Shown in pieces: positions 49,875 to 49,975 of a stretch of 49,975 bases of DNA. Every line of letters begins with the position of its first letter. Position 1 is the stretch's first letter. The notes below the pieces were generated by a model, which did not search any database, had not been told where the DNA came from, and saw only the letters and a list, made by a program, of their open reading frames with translations. The DNA is from Undibacterium pigrum. GTDB lineage: Bacteria > Pseudomonadota > Gammaproteobacteria > Burkholderiales > Burkholderiaceae_D. The DNA lies in assembly GCF_003201815.1 (NCBI RefSeq), contig NZ_QJKB01000002.1:822224-872198 (forward strand). The letters run 5' to 3'. A program made the position numbers and the translations under genes.

Positions 49875-49975
<101 letters not shown>

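Overview
The window reads as chromosomal DNA of a betaproteobacterium, most likely Burkholderiales and close to Oxalobacteraceae. This is inferred from gene content and order (tRNA-Tyr, tRNA-Gly, tRNA-Thr and tuf at the right end; several LysR-regulated catabolic units; a FolB/FolM-like pair) and from protein style. No search was run. Coding density is high. I see no prophage, transposase, rRNA gene or CRISPR array.

Left part (1-11821): a truncated thymidine kinase; an ibpA-like small heat-shock gene with a sigma-32-type promoter and a hairpin that looks like a ROSE RNA thermometer; an OprB-type porin whose last codons are shifted by an A7 run; an FMN-dependent L-lactate dehydrogenase; a LysR gene divergent from the homogentisate operon hmgA-fahA; a DUF4214 surface or secreted protein behind a CRP-like site; an ECF sigma factor with its anti-sigma factor; and another LysR gene.

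Middle part (12048-25678): a probable uptake operon (TonB receptor, alpha/beta hydrolase, then a complete Liv-type ABC transporter in the order binding protein, G, F, H, M); a repeat-rich spacer; a GNAT acetyltransferase; a DUF4272 protein; and a LysR gene divergent from azoreductase, pirin and DoxX genes. Three long imperfect palindromes with a GTAC...GTAC centre lie in spacers at 12048, 24880 and 41308. A separate 33-bp inverted repeat lies at 25032 and a 25-bp one at 37536.

Phosphonate region (25695-37521): phnCDE plus an HD-domain oxygenase gene; a leftward pair made of a DUF1045-PhnN fusion and a divergent PhnM paralogue; then phnGHIJKLM. Good Pho-box candidates precede phnC and phnG. 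Together these genes would import phosphonates and run the C-P lyase pathway to PRPP. No phnP is seen here. The DUF1045 half of the fusion is a candidate replacement, and this is the most interesting lead in the window.

Right part (37625-49975): ttcA, folB and a FolM-like reductase on the minus strand; a MidA-type methyltransferase and a DUF2905 protein; a receiver-TPR protein with an altered phosphorylation site next to an HDOD-GAF protein; a LysE exporter; an unknown protein with an ArsC-like gene; a GDT1-family exporter under a yybP-ykoY manganese riboswitch; MgtC; a TetR regulator; then three tRNA genes and the start of tuf.
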